A DNA stretch of 64,000 bases from JAOXRU01 sp965247735 (GTDB taxonomy: Bacteria; Bacteroidota; Bacteroidia; Flavobacteriales; Flavobacteriaceae): the NCBI GenBank assembly GCA_965247735.1, contig CBDFHN010000001.1, positions 124,001-188,000 of the forward strand, in the 5' to 3' direction. A program made the translations under genes and the position numbers. Of this stretch, positions 26,548-34,662 are shown piece by piece; position 1 is the first letter of the stretch, and every line of letters starts with the position of its first letter. The notes beneath the pieces were generated by a model. The model was not told the DNA's origin. It did not search any database and saw only the letters and a list, made by a program, of their open reading frames with translations.

Positions 26548-27297
26548 TTAGTTGGTATTCTTGTTAAGCAACCATAATTTTACATATCGTGTCAATACAG
26601 CATATGCTTGCAATATAGCAATCATAAAACCTGGAAGTCCATCTAAGAAACCAAGATTAATAATATAATGACTAAAAAACCGAAAAGGAGGTTTAACTAA
26701 AAAATGAAAAAGATTAGGTCTTTTACCTCTTTTTTGTAATTCTTTGGCTTGAAACCAAGCATATTTATTGAGTTTACTTATATAATGGTCAAACCCGTTA
26801 TAAGAATAGTGTTCTAGTTTGTTTTTTAGAAATGCAACCTTACCTGATGTTTCTATTTCTTCATGAACCAATTTCCCATCGTATTTGCAATGCTCTTTTT
26901 TAACTAACCGAATAACCTTATCGCGTTGCCAACCACTATATTTTATCTTTTTACCCATAAAATGATAGGTTCTGTAAATCCAATATGCTACAACATCATT
27001 ATTACTTTTTATTGTTTCTTGTAATTCTTTTTTTAGCTCTGGAGTTACCCGTTCATCAGCATCTAAGATAAAAATCCATTCGTTTTTTGATTTTGATATG
27101 GCATAGTTTTTTTGAGAGGAAAAATCATCAAACTGCCGTTCCATAAAATTAACATCAAGAGATTTGGCGATTTTTGCTGTTTTGTCTGTGCTAAAAGAAT
27201 CGATAACTATAATTTCATCAGCAAAAGAAACCGAAGTAATTGCAGCAGCAATATGCTTTTCTTCATTAAAGGTTGGTATAATTGCCGTTACTTTCAT
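26548..27297 (-). CDS. family 2 glycosyltransferase (WaaE/KdtX-like)
   Basis: The 249-residue GT-A enzyme opens with VTAIIPTFNEEKHIAAAI and has the nucleotide-sugar motif ILDADERV near residue 76-83. The later block AYWIYRTYHFMGKKIKYSGWQ and the region HEEIETSG match the WaaE/KdtX group, which adds sugars to the inner core of lipopolysaccharide. A single hydrophobic segment near the C-terminus may attach it to the inner membrane. It follows the LtaS-like gene in the same direction after an 81-base gap, so both may be co-transcribed. Role in lipopolysaccharide is likely but the exact sugar is unknown. Confidence 0.9.
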   Translation of the reverse strand: MKVTAIIPTFNEEKHIAAAITSVSFADEIIVIDSFSTDKTAKIAKSLDVNFMERQFDDFSSQKNYAISKSKNEWIFILDADERVTPELKKELQETIKSNNDVVAYWIYRTYHFMGKKIKYSGWQRDKVIRLVKKEHCKYDGKLVHEEIETSGKVAFLKNKLEHYSYNGFDHYISKLNKYAWFQAKELQKRGKRPNLFHFLVKPPFRFFSHYIINLGFLDGLPGFMIAILQAYAVLTRYVKLWLLNKNTN

Positions 27298-27378
27298 ACG
27301 TTTTTATTATTTATTACACAGATAAAATGGGACATTCTTACTTACTATTGAAGTCCATATAGGAATGTTTTTGTCTTG

Positions 27379-29253
27379 TTATTCAGCTGTTATTTTATTA
27401 GTCTCCATAGCTTTGTTATAGGTTTGGATAACAGACATCATTAAATCAAAATCTTTTGAATAGTCTGCAGAGTCTACAACATTATTTTTTTGCATTTTAT
27501 CATTTTTCCAGTTATATGCTTCTATCACTTTTTCTCCATCAAAAAGAAGTAAGTAATTATCTGTTACAAATTGATATATATTGTTTAAATATGAAATGGC
27601 AAATCTGTTTTTACTATTAGGTTTGTTTCCAAAGCTAAAATATTTTTTTGGATAATGAATTTTCCCCAAAACAGTGGGCATAATATCTGTTTGTTGAAAT
27701 ATTTCTTCAGATACTATGGGAGCTTCTTCGCTTTCTGGTTCAAAAAACAAAATAGGAATGGAAAATTTACCCATGGGAGTTTTATAATATCCATCACCTT
27801 CAGAAGAGGTATGGTCTGCTGTAATTACGAATATAGTATTAGCATACCATGGTAATGTTTTGACATAATTAAAAAACTGCTGTAAAGAATAGTCAGTATA
27901 TCCAATACTTTCGGTTATTTTTTTATTTCCTTTTGGGAATTTTCCTTTATATTTTTCGGGAACCAAATAGGGATTATGAGAGCTTAATGTAAAAACTGTT
28001 CCGAAAAACGGTTCTTCAAAGGAGCTTAGTTTTTCTCCAAAATAGTGTAAAAATTCTTCATCCACAATACCCCAATAACCATCATCATGCCCTTCATAAG
28101 GATATTGATCTCTTCCATAGTACTCTTCATAACCAATAATTTCGGCATAGTCATCAAAGTTTTGACTTCCATTAAAAGCACCATGAAAAAATGCAGTATG
28201 ATATCCCATTTCTTTTAATAACACTGGCATTGCTCTAGTTTTATTGAAAGAATAGTTAGATTCAATAAAATTATTACTGATGAGTCGTGGAATACTGGAT
28301 ACAGTAGACGGAACTGCATCGGATGATAGTTTTCCGTTAGCAAACCCATTTTTATAAAAAGTAGATTTTGTTATTAATGAATCTAAAAAAGGAGTATATC
28401 CTTTACCAGTATTCATATATCCGACACTCTCATTTCCAAAACTTTCGAGAATAATATAGACAATGTTTTTTTTGTTTAGTGCAAGACTATCATTTGGTGT
28501 TATAACAGGATTGAATAATGCAATAGCTTCTTCTTCTGTATGGTGATGGTATTGTTTTAATGCTACCGTTTTGTTTAAGGTTTTTAAGATACAGAAAGGA
28601 GTATTAAGTATTAATGGTGCATTTGCAGCAGAAGTATATTTTACGGCTGAGACTCTGTTTAGCACTTTTTCCTGAAAACCACCTCTACCGATTAAAATGC
28701 TAAGAGCAAGTCCTAATACTAATATTCCAAATTGTTTTATATAGGTTAATGGAGCTTCTTTCTTTATGTTTTTGAATGTAATTGTGGGGATACTTTTATA
28801 AAAAGCAGCAGCCAGTATGATAAAACCTAGCGCTAAATACCAAAATTCTTTTAGAAAAGAAATAAATAGTTTTTTAATTTCTTCTTCCATACCTTGAGCC
28901 GTAATTAAGCTAAATGTGCTTCTTCTTGAGGTGAATTTAAAGTATTCAATATCAATTAGGTTGGTCGCAATAAAAATAATATTTATAAAAAAGAATAGAA
29001 ATTTTAATGCTTTTTGATATCCACTTCTGTATTTAAAATCTCCAGGAATAAGATGCCCAATAATAATTAGTAAGTTGGTATATACAATAGCTGAAAGATC
29101 AAATCTAAAGCCTGCAACAAATTCTATTAGAGAAACGGAGGTAAAAGATGAAATGTTTAATAGATAAAAAGCAAGTCTACATAGTTGGTAAATTAATACT
29201 ATTATGGCCAAACGTTTTAGCAGTAGTTTTATACTAGAAAGGTAGTTTTTCAT
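27379..29253 (-). CDS. LTA synthase-like sulfatase-family membrane protein
   Basis: The 624-residue protein has five hydrophobic helices in the first ~200 residues and then a large periplasmic alkaline-phosphatase/sulfatase domain. Metal- and nucleophile-region motifs are ILESFGNES near 268-276, GKLSSDAVPS near 309-318 (serine where LtaS has its catalytic threonine), then TADHTSSEGD near 484-493. In Gram-negatives this family transfers phosphoglycerol or phosphoethanolamine to lipopolysaccharide or glucans rather than making lipoteichoic acid. The GT2 gene downstream and the GT39 gene close by support an envelope role. Donor and acceptor are inferred only. Confidence 0.92.
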   Translation of the reverse strand: MKNYLSSIKLLLKRLAIIVLIYQLCRLAFYLLNISSFTSVSLIEFVAGFRFDLSAIVYTNLLIIIGHLIPGDFKYRSGYQKALKFLFFFINIIFIATNLIDIEYFKFTSRRSTFSLITAQGMEEEIKKLFISFLKEFWYLALGFIILAAAFYKSIPTITFKNIKKEAPLTYIKQFGILVLGLALSILIGRGGFQEKVLNRVSAVKYTSAANAPLILNTPFCILKTLNKTVALKQYHHHTEEEAIALFNPVITPNDSLALNKKNIVYIILESFGNESVGYMNTGKGYTPFLDSLITKSTFYKNGFANGKLSSDAVPSTVSSIPRLISNNFIESNYSFNKTRAMPVLLKEMGYHTAFFHGAFNGSQNFDDYAEIIGYEEYYGRDQYPYEGHDDGYWGIVDEEFLHYFGEKLSSFEEPFFGTVFTLSSHNPYLVPEKYKGKFPKGNKKITESIGYTDYSLQQFFNYVKTLPWYANTIFVITADHTSSEGDGYYKTPMGKFSIPILFFEPESEEAPIVSEEIFQQTDIMPTVLGKIHYPKKYFSFGNKPNSKNRFAISYLNNIYQFVTDNYLLLFDGEKVIEAYNWKNDKMQKNNVVDSADYSKDFDLMMSVIQTYNKAMETNKITAE

Positions 29254-29784
29254 TATATTTTTGTCGTAACTAATGTTAGTTAGTGTGTATTATGTTTTAT
29301 TACTGATGGGGATTTATTTTTATTTAGAGCGATGTCATTTTTGAATATAGATAGAAATATTTTTTTCTTTTAAGATTAGATTTGTTCTATGAGGCTCTAG
29401 GTTCATAATTATTGTTTTAAATGTCCATGATAAAAGCACAAAAATGATCACAAAACAGTAGTGTTTTTTGATGGGCGTAAGATAAAAAAAATATATATAG
29501 CACTATAATACTACTTCTCATTTTTAATGATACTTTCCATAGATCTAAGTTTTACTAATATTAATCCCACAGTTAGTGAGTTCAATCAATTTCCAATTTC
29601 AAGCTGTCTAAACAGCAATATTTTAACGAGCATTGCTTTGAATTAACCTGTTAGTACTTCATTTTTATGATCATTAGCATTTGGACGACCTCAAAGAAAT
29701 CATTATTAATGGAACTTAAGTTAAAGGGAAACAACAGATTTCTGTTAGAATATATAGCTAAAGGTAAATACCGTATTACAATGT

Positions 29785-29819
29785 AAAAAAGGCACACTAC
29801 AAATAAGTAGAATGCCTTT
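29785..29819 (-). terminator. orphan leftward terminator
   Basis: On the minus strand AAAGGCA and CTAC pair with GTAG and TGCCTTT (29788-29800 with 29807-29819), ending in six T. No annotated leftward gene lies between this point and dapD, so it marks the 3' end of an unannotated transcript. Confidence 0.7.
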
Positions 29820-30072
29820 AAAAATATGATGATGTAAAAAGTTACTCAAAGATACTAGATAGCTTTAATAAATAGATAGGGGTATTAACTGAAATGGAAA
29901 TACTGAGGAAAACCCTTAGAGTTAACATACAAAGGCTTATAAGAAAATAACTGACACTAAAAGGTTTATTTTCTTTTAAACCATAAAAGTAACAAGTTAA
30001 AAAGGCAAACTTTCACTTTTATGTTTTATTGAAAAGAAATGAAGGAAGGAATAATTGTTGCCTCAAGTGTGT

Positions 30073-30168
30073 TTAATTTAATTCAGGGCACTCTAAAATG
30101 GTGTTAATTTCTTTCTCTGGAATATGTAATAAGTAATATTCGTTAGCGGTTTGATAAATGAAATTCAT
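30073..30168 (-). CDS. 31-residue micro-ORF on an orphan transcript
   Basis: The frame starts at ATG 30168 after the leader ACTACAAAATC and encodes MNFIYQTANEYYLLHIPEKE followed by 11 more residues ending CPELN. The acidic, aromatic composition is protein-like and there is no membrane segment. It lies about 140 bases below an exact TATATTTG box (complement of 30317-30324) and 250 bases before an orphan leftward terminator. Those flanks suggest a real transcript; whether the peptide is made is not known. Confidence 0.35.
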   Translation of the reverse strand: MNFIYQTANEYYLLHIPEKEINTILECPELN

Positions 30169-30316
30169 GATTTTGTAGTTTAATGGTTGATGAATGGTTT
30201 TGTTTATTTTTATTTTTTTTCCTTAAGTAGAATTAAAAAAAGTAAAAAGAGGTATAGTACAGTAAATACGAATGGTAGCATAGAACATAGTTTAGTTATT
30301 GATTTAATAGGATACT

Positions 30317-30324
30317 CAAATATA
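30317..30324 (-). promoter_or_regulatory. -7 element of the orphan leftward transcript
   Basis: TATATTTG on the minus strand matches TAnnTTTG exactly. No TTG is at the usual -33 distance. The surrounding TA repeats make a chance match possible. Confidence 0.35.
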
Positions 30325-30548
30325 TATATAAAGTAAGATGTGTGTAAGAGGGGTTTTCTTGAAGTTTAAAAACTAGGTAAAACCCTTGTTTTTAATTTCT
30401 GTATTAAAATTGCTTGTAAAAAGATAGCTATTTTTAGTGGATGAAATAAAATTGAATAAGGGTTAAGTTTCTGTTTATGAGCTGTTTTACTTCTTTTTTG
30501 AGTAGAGATCGAGCAGTAATAGTACAATCCTTTTGAGATATGCCAAAA

Positions 30549-30579
30549 AACAAAAAACCGAACATTAACTGCTCGGTTT
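30549..30579 (-). terminator. dapD terminator
   Basis: On the minus strand AAACCGA (complement of 30573-30579) pairs with TCGGTTT (complement of 30555-30561), followed by T. It lies 29 bases after the dapD stop. Confidence 0.8.
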
Positions 30580-30607
30580 CCTAATCAATATATTATGTTT
30601 ATATGGT

Positions 30608-31423
30608 TTATACAGCCACATCATTATCACGTAAAGCATCGTTTAATGATGTCTTTTTATCAGTACTTTCTTTACGTGTACCAATGATAAGTGCGCATGG
30701 GACATTGTATTCTCCTGCTGGAAATTTTTTAGTGTAACTTCCTGGAATAACTACAGAACGTGCAGGTACAACCCCTTTTGTAATAATAGGTTCATCTCCA
30801 GTAACGTCAATGATTTTTGTACTCATGGTTAGTACCACATTAGCTCCTAGAACAGCTTCTTTTTCAACACGAACACCTTCTACCACAATACATCTAGATC
30901 CTATAAAAGCATTATCTTCAATAATTACTGGTGCAGCTTGTAGGGGCTCTAGAACACCACCAATACCAACACCACCACTAAGGTGTACGTTTTTACCAAT
31001 CTGAGCACAACTCCCAACGGTAGCCCAAGTGTCTACCATAGTACCTTTGTCTACATAGGCACCAATATTTACATAACTAGGCATTAATATAGTCCCTGCT
31101 GAGATATAGGCACCATGTCTTGCAATAGCATTAGGAACCACGCGTATTCCTTTGGCTTCGTAGCCTCTTTTTAGTGGGATTTTATCATGGTATTCGAAAA
31201 TACCAGCCTCTAATGTTTCCATTTTCTGAATTGGAAAATACAATACCACAGCTTTTTTTACCCACTCGTTTACTTGCCATCCGTCTGCAATAGGTTCTGC
31301 TACACGTAATTTACCATCGTCTAATAAATCTATTACTTGTCTGATAGTATCTTGTGTTTTTTCTTCTTTTAGCAATGCTCTATTATCCCAAGCACTTTCT
31401 ATTATATTTTGAATTTCTGTCAT
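30608..31423 (-). CDS. dapD: 2,3,4,5-tetrahydropyridine-2,6-dicarboxylate N-succinyltransferase
   Basis: DapD transfers succinate from succinyl-CoA to tetrahydrodipicolinate in the succinylase branch of lysine/diaminopimelate synthesis, in the cytosol. The 271-residue length is normal. The N-terminal helical part runs to about residue 95. Hexapeptide repeats that form the left-handed beta-helix follow, with blocks such as GAYISAGTILMPSYVNIGAYV, AQIGKNVHLSGGVGIGG and IIEDNAFIGSRCIVVEG. It is transcribed alone from a promoter with a TATATTTG box. lysA in this window uses the final product of the same pathway. Confidence 0.98.
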   Translation of the reverse strand: MTEIQNIIESAWDNRALLKEEKTQDTIRQVIDLLDDGKLRVAEPIADGWQVNEWVKKAVVLYFPIQKMETLEAGIFEYHDKIPLKRGYEAKGIRVVPNAIARHGAYISAGTILMPSYVNIGAYVDKGTMVDTWATVGSCAQIGKNVHLSGGVGIGGVLEPLQAAPVIIEDNAFIGSRCIVVEGVRVEKEAVLGANVVLTMSTKIIDVTGDEPIITKGVVPARSVVIPGSYTKKFPAGEYNVPCALIIGTRKESTDKKTSLNDALRDNDVAV

Positions 31424-31444
31424 TTTCTAAGTGTTATTTTCAGG

Positions 31445-31452
31445 CAAATATA
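31445..31452 (-). promoter_or_regulatory. dapD -7 promoter element
   Basis: TATATTTG on the minus strand matches TAnnTTTG and lies 21 bases upstream of the dapD ATG. Confidence 0.55.
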
Positions 31453-31595
31453 ATGGCTTGGAATTAATTAATCTTCCAAATTTATACATATAACAATTTT
31501 AGTCTTATTTTTGTCAAAAATATAAAAGCTGAATAATTAACAGTTAGTTGTATTTGTGATATGCTACTGATAGTTAAAATAAGTCTAGTTATAAA

Positions 31596-32012
31596 ATGAA
31601 GGGAAGAATAATAGCCATAGATTTTGGAAAGGTAAGAACTGGTTTGGCAGTTACTGATGCCTACCAGATGATTGCTTCGGGATTGACAACGGTTGAGACC
31701 AAGACTGTAATTGCCTATTTACAAAACTATTGTAAAGAGGAGCAAGTGGTAGCTTTTGTTGTAGGCGAACCTAAACAGTTAGATAATACAGCATCGGAGA
31801 GTGAAAGTTTAATTTTACCTTTTATAGGACGGCTTAAACATGCTATTCCAGAAATTCCAATTCATAGATTTGATGAACGTTTTACCTCAAAAATGGCTTT
31901 TCAGACTATGATAGATAGTGGATTAAAGAAAAAACAACGACAAAACAAAGCACTAGTAGATGAAATTAGTGCAACAATAATATTACAATCATATTTAGAC
32001 AGTAAAAATTAA
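31596..32012 (+). CDS. ruvX: putative pre-16S rRNA nuclease / Holliday junction resolvase-like
   Basis: The 138-residue RNase H-like protein of the YqgF/RuvX family begins with MKGRIIAIDFGKVRTGLAVTD, whose first aspartate is catalytic. VGEPKQLDN near 55-63, RFDERFTSKMA near 90-100 and the terminal ALVDEISATIILQSYLD complete the family pattern. The family is linked to 5' maturation of 16S rRNA. It starts a rightward run of ruvX, def and DUF5606; def begins four bases after its stop, so translation is coupled. Confidence 0.95.
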   Translation: MKGRIIAIDFGKVRTGLAVTDAYQMIASGLTTVETKTVIAYLQNYCKEEQVVAFVVGEPKQLDNTASESESLILPFIGRLKHAIPEIPIHRFDERFTSKMAFQTMIDSGLKKKQRQNKALVDEISATIILQSYLDSKN

Positions 32013-32016
32013 TTAG

Positions 32017-32607
32017 ATGATATTACCCATAGTAGCTTACGGAGATCCTGTACTTAGAAAAGTAGGAGACGAGATAGATGATGCATATCCAAAACTTTCC
32101 GTTTTAATAGAGAATATGTTTGAGACCATGTACAATGCTTATGGTGTTGGTTTGGCTGCTCCACAGATAGGAATACCTATTCGTTTGTTTCTAGTTGATG
32201 CAACCGGTTTTGCTGAAGATGAGGAGCTAAGTAAAGAAGAGCAGGAACAATTAAAAAACTTTAAAAAAGTTTTTATAAATGCTGAAATAACTGCCGAAAC
32301 AGGAGAAGAATGGGTTTTTAATGAAGGCTGCTTAAGTATACCAGATGTTAGAGAAGATGTAAAACGACAGGATACTATTGCTATTACCTATTACGACGAA
32401 AATTTTAAGGAATACAAAGAAGAGTATTCTGGATTAATTGCAAGAGTAATACAACATGAATACGACCATATAGAAGGCGTGTTGTTTACAGACAAACTTT
32501 CTCCTTTGAAAAAACGATTGATAAAATCTAAATTATCGAATATTTCTAAAGGAAAGATAAAATGTGACTATAGAATGCGTTTTCCAAATGCAAAAAAAGC
32601 GAGATAA
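32017..32607 (+). CDS. def: peptide deformylase
   Basis: Def removes the formyl group from the first methionine of new proteins. The 196-residue protein shows the three metalloenzyme motifs: GVGLAAPQIG near 46-55, EGCLSIP near 106-112 (cysteine metal ligand) and QHEYDHIEGVLF near 149-160 (HExxH ligands). An acidic insertion (DEELSKEEQEQ) between motifs one and two is usual in Bacteroidota. It is the second gene of the ruvX-def operon. No second def gene is in the window. Confidence 0.98.
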   Translation: MILPIVAYGDPVLRKVGDEIDDAYPKLSVLIENMFETMYNAYGVGLAAPQIGIPIRLFLVDATGFAEDEELSKEEQEQLKNFKKVFINAEITAETGEEWVFNEGCLSIPDVREDVKRQDTIAITYYDENFKEYKEEYSGLIARVIQHEYDHIEGVLFTDKLSPLKKRLIKSKLSNISKGKIKCDYRMRFPNAKKAR

Positions 32608-32656
32608 TTTTTTTATTTCATTTAAAGATTAAATATTTGCCCAACAAAATAAAAGT

Positions 32657-33085
32657 ATGAGTTTAGACAAGATATTAGCAATAGGAGGAAAGCCTGGATT
32701 ATTTCAATTAAAAACCCAAACAAGAGCTGGTTTTGTAGCAGAATCATTATTAGATGGTAAAAGAATAAGTGTGAGCTTAAAAAGTAATGTAAGTCTACTT
32801 TCTGAGATTGCAATTTATACCCTTTCTGAAGAGGTGCCGTTATGGCAAGTTTTCAATAAGATAAAAGAAAAAGAAGAAGGCGGAAAAACATCTATTGGTC
32901 ATAAAGTAGAAAAAGTAAAATTAGAAGAGTATTTCTTTGATGTTTTACCTGATTATGACGAGGATAGAGTATATGCTTCTGATATTAAAAAAATAATACA
33001 ATGGTATAACTTACTTCATGATAAAGGTGTGGTTGAATTTGCCGCTCCTGAGGAAGTTGAAAAAGAAGAAGCTAAAGAGAACTAA
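32657..33085 (+). CDS. DUF5606 protein
   Basis: This 142-residue cytosolic protein matches the DUF5606 family of Bacteroidota: MSLDKILAIGGKPGLF at the start and LFQLKTQTRAGFVAESLLDGK, then the central KVEKVKLEEYFFDVLPDYDEDRVY and YNLLHDKGVVEF. The tail is rich in glutamate and lysine. It is usually found next to def and mazG, so it probably belongs to a basic cellular process, but no activity is known. It lies 49 bases after def and ends at a very strong terminator. In this genome mazG is about 16 kb away, beyond the RHS region. Confidence 0.93.
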   Translation: MSLDKILAIGGKPGLFQLKTQTRAGFVAESLLDGKRISVSLKSNVSLLSEIAIYTLSEEVPLWQVFNKIKEKEEGGKTSIGHKVEKVKLEEYFFDVLPDYDEDRVYASDIKKIIQWYNLLHDKGVVEFAAPEEVEKEEAKEN

Positions 33086-33109
33086 ATTTTAGCTGTTTTT
33101 ATAAGTTAT

Positions 33110-33146
33110 AAAACCCCTATAAAGTGCTGCTTTATAGGGGTTTTAT
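33110..33146 (+). terminator. terminator of the ruvX-def-DUF5606 operon
   Basis: A perfect 15-bp stem (33110-33124 with 33130-33144, loop TGCTG) containing the CCCC/GGGG core is followed by T. Confidence 0.9.
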
Positions 33147-33219
33147 GTTTAGATGTGTGGTAATTCCAACAAGGGAAGAGATTTTTTATGTACTAGTTTA
33201 CTGATTGCTATAGGAAAAG

Positions 33220-33519
33220 TCAATTTGTTTGAGTGGATATAGAGCTGGCTATCTCCTCAAATGAAACAATTAGTTCTAGAAATTCTATTTCATCAAGCTC
33301 ATTTTGAGTCCATTTGAGAAATCTTGAAAAGCTTTTAGGAGCATGTTTAGGTATAATTTGAAGTGTTTGCTTGTTTTTTAAGCCGAACCAAATACACTGT
33401 ATTTTACAATTTGGACAAATTCCATAGTGATGATCTAAAGTTGCCAGTCCTTCAAAAGTTTTACTGCAATTTCCACATTTGTTTTTGTGATGATTACTTA
33501 TTGTATACCATTTATTCAT
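33220..33519 (-). CDS. small zinc-ribbon protein of unknown function
   Basis: The 99-residue protein has two CxxC pairs: CGNC at 16-19 and CPNC at 35-38, with another cysteine at 43. This spacing is that of a zinc ribbon. The C-terminal half is helical and acidic (LDEIEFLELIVSFEEI). There is no signal peptide. It stands alone at the edge of the accessory region and has no recognised relatives. It could bind nucleic acid or simply be a small adaptor. Confidence 0.65.
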   Translation of the reverse strand: MNKWYTISNHHKNKCGNCSKTFEGLATLDHHYGICPNCKIQCIWFGLKNKQTLQIIPKHAPKSFSRFLKWTQNELDEIEFLELIVSFEEIASSISTQTN

Positions 33520-33662
33520 TTTAGATATTGTTTTAAGTAGTTTAATGGGGTTTTAACTAGATAGAGGTTAAAGTTAAATAAGTGTATTTTTAAAATAATA
33601 TGGACCACAACATTACTGCGGGGTTGATATTGCTTATTTTTCTTACTCTTTGTTTGTATCGA

Positions 33663-33677
33663 GTGTGAGGCTCACAC
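33663..33677. repeat. REP-like palindrome a
   Basis: GTGTGAG and CTCACAC form a perfect palindrome around one G, followed by CAGCAAGGAG. Confidence 0.6.
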
Positions 33678-33694
33678 CAGCAAGGAGATAATCA

Positions 33695-33727
33695 TTTTGT
33701 TTTAGATCTATAAATCACCTATTTTTG
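33695..33727 (+). promoter_or_regulatory. promoter of the first XRE copy
   Basis: TTTTG (33695-33699) and TATTTTTG (33720-33727) are 20 bases apart, matching the Bacteroidota promoter. The element places the start codon at 33758, as longer frames begin inside it. Confidence 0.65.
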
Positions 33728-33757
33728 CTGAAATTTACTTTTCAACTACGTAAATGT

Positions 33758-34018
33758 ATGACTATAGTTGAACATCTTTTAATTTTAAGAAAGAAACTTC
33801 TTAATCTTTCACAATCTGCATTAGGTAGAAAAGTAGGTGTTGTTGGACGTTATGAACATGGTGTTATGGGGCTGTTTATTGGAGTGATTAGGAAGACTGC
33901 CGATACATTTAAAAGAGTAGAAGAAGTATTTAAACTTAACAAGGAAGAAAAAAATATAATATTCATGGTTATTGATGCGTTAATTCGTGACTTTAAAGCT
34001 AAAAAAGCTTATTCTTAA
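33758..34018 (+). CDS. XRE-type regulator, internally shortened (copy 1)
   Basis: The 86-residue protein is the only copy with an open frame. The helix-turn-helix reads LRKKLLNLSQSALGRKVGV followed by VGRYEHG, which lacks about four residues normally present before the recognition helix. After ADTF it jumps directly to KRVEEVFKLN and the C-terminal helix FMVIDALIRDFKAKKAYS; the linker seen in intact relatives is missing. DNA binding is doubtful. It has its own consensus promoter and a terminator-like hairpin, so it may be expressed as a shortened protein that could form dimers through its C-terminal helix. Confidence 0.55.
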   Translation: MTIVEHLLILRKKLLNLSQSALGRKVGVVGRYEHGVMGLFIGVIRKTADTFKRVEEVFKLNKEEKNIIFMVIDALIRDFKAKKAYS

Positions 34019-34029
34019 AACACAAAAAA

Positions 34030-34047
34030 CCACCTCGTTAAAGGTGG
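34030..34047 (+). terminator. array hairpin 1
   Basis: CCACCT (34030-34035) pairs with AGGTGG (34042-34047), with an A run before it. It lies 11 bases after the stop of copy 1. Confidence 0.55.
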
Positions 34048-34130
34048 TTATTTCTATGTTTTACTACTCATAATCGGCACAGAAAACATTTCTGCGCTAT
34101 CACGTTTACGGTACATCCGAGCCATCCTGG

Positions 34131-34277
34131 GAAGGTAAACATGCTTCCTTTGATAAAGAGACTTTAAAACGATTAGAAGACATAGAGAACCTTGATCCTA
34201 ACACACGTAGTACTCTTTTTAGTGTTATTGATACTTTTCTCCGTGATGCTAAAGCTAGAGTAGCTTACGCTTCTTAA
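34131..34277 (+). pseudogene. XRE remnant, copy 2
   Basis: An open frame without a start codon encodes SFDKETLKRLEDIENLDPN and then FSVIDTFLRDAKARVAYAS, ending at TAA 34275-34277. This is the C-terminal half of the regulator, including the linker that copy 1 lacks. The helix-turn-helix part is gone; the sequence upstream to about 34080 shows no match. Confidence 0.7.
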
Positions 34278-34288
34278 AACACAAAAAA

Positions 34289-34306
34289 CCACCTCGCTAA
34301 AGGTGG
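34289..34306 (+). terminator. array hairpin 2
   Basis: CCACCT (34289-34294) pairs with AGGTGG (34301-34306); flanks match hairpin 5 almost base for base. Confidence 0.55.
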
Positions 34307-34332
34307 CTTATGCTTTACTATTTCATTTTAAC

Positions 34333-34355
34333 GATTGCCATTGCAAATGTCAATC
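34333..34355. repeat. REP-like palindrome b
   Basis: GATTGCCATT and AATGTCAATC pair with one mismatch. The same element with a perfect stem is at 34823-34845. Confidence 0.6.
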
Positions 34356-34364
34356 TACAGAGGG

Positions 34365-34436
34365 GATCAAAACCAAATATTTAATGTTATTGATGCTTTG
34401 ATTAGAGACGCTAAAACTAAAAATGCATATTCTTAA
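34365..34436 (+). pseudogene. XRE remnant, copy 3
   Basis: The frame encodes DQNQIFNVIDALIRDAKTKN and AYS before TAA at 34434-34436. It is the last C-terminal helix only, very close to copy 1 in sequence, with no start codon or helix-turn-helix. Confidence 0.65.
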
Positions 34437-34477
34437 AAAAGATAAGCCACAACATTGCTGATGTGGTTTATCTTTTT
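34436..34477 (+). terminator. array hairpin 3
   Basis: AAAAAGATAA (34436-34445) and CCACA pair with TGTGG and TTATCTTTTT (34468-34477). It differs from the other four hairpins but resembles the start of the array near 33604. Confidence 0.65.
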
Positions 34478-34501
34478 GTATTTCTTACTCGTTATGGGTA
34501 A

Positions 34502-34516
34502 CAAGCGTGACGCTTG
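34502..34516. repeat. REP-like palindrome c
   Basis: CAAGCG and CGCTTG pair around TGA and are followed by CACCAGCAGGGG, similar to the tail of palindrome a. Confidence 0.6.
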
Positions 34517-34554
34517 CACCAGCAGGGGAGCAAGATATTACAAGCATAAAAGCA

Positions 34555-34605
34555 ATGCTAAAAGCTTTTGTCTTTCAAAAAGACATACAAAAACAACTTG
34601 CATAA
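34555..34605 (+). pseudogene. possible XRE remnant, copy 4
   Basis: A 16-codon frame encodes MLKAFVFQKDIQKQLA. Its position just before array hairpin 4 and the pattern AF-x4-D-x3-K fit the C-terminal helix of the other copies, but identity is low. Confidence 0.3.
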
Positions 34606-34611
34606 AAAATT

Positions 34612-34625
34612 ACCTCGTTAAAGGT
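34612..34625 (+). terminator. array hairpin 4 (degenerate)
   Basis: ACCT (34612-34615) pairs with AGGT (34622-34625). The two outer C of the CCACCT arm are changed to TT, while the loop CGTTA and right arm match hairpin 1. Confidence 0.45.
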
Positions 34626-34662
34626 GGCTTACTTCTTTGTTTTATTATACAAGTACAAGATA

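Larger units (their letters stand above)
29254..30607. other. 1.35-kb gene-poor region with signs of short transcripts
   Basis: No protein longer than about 35 residues is supported here. Visible elements are a leftward promoter box (30317-30324), a 31-codon ORF (30073-30168), a leftward terminator (29785-29819) and the dapD terminator (30549-30579). A rightward 25-codon frame (29709-29786) ends just before the hairpin and looks protein-like (ending EYIAKGKYRITM), so it could be a gene fossil. A leftward 28-codon frame also lies between the micro-ORF and the terminator. Nothing was recognised in 29254-29700. Confidence 0.5.
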
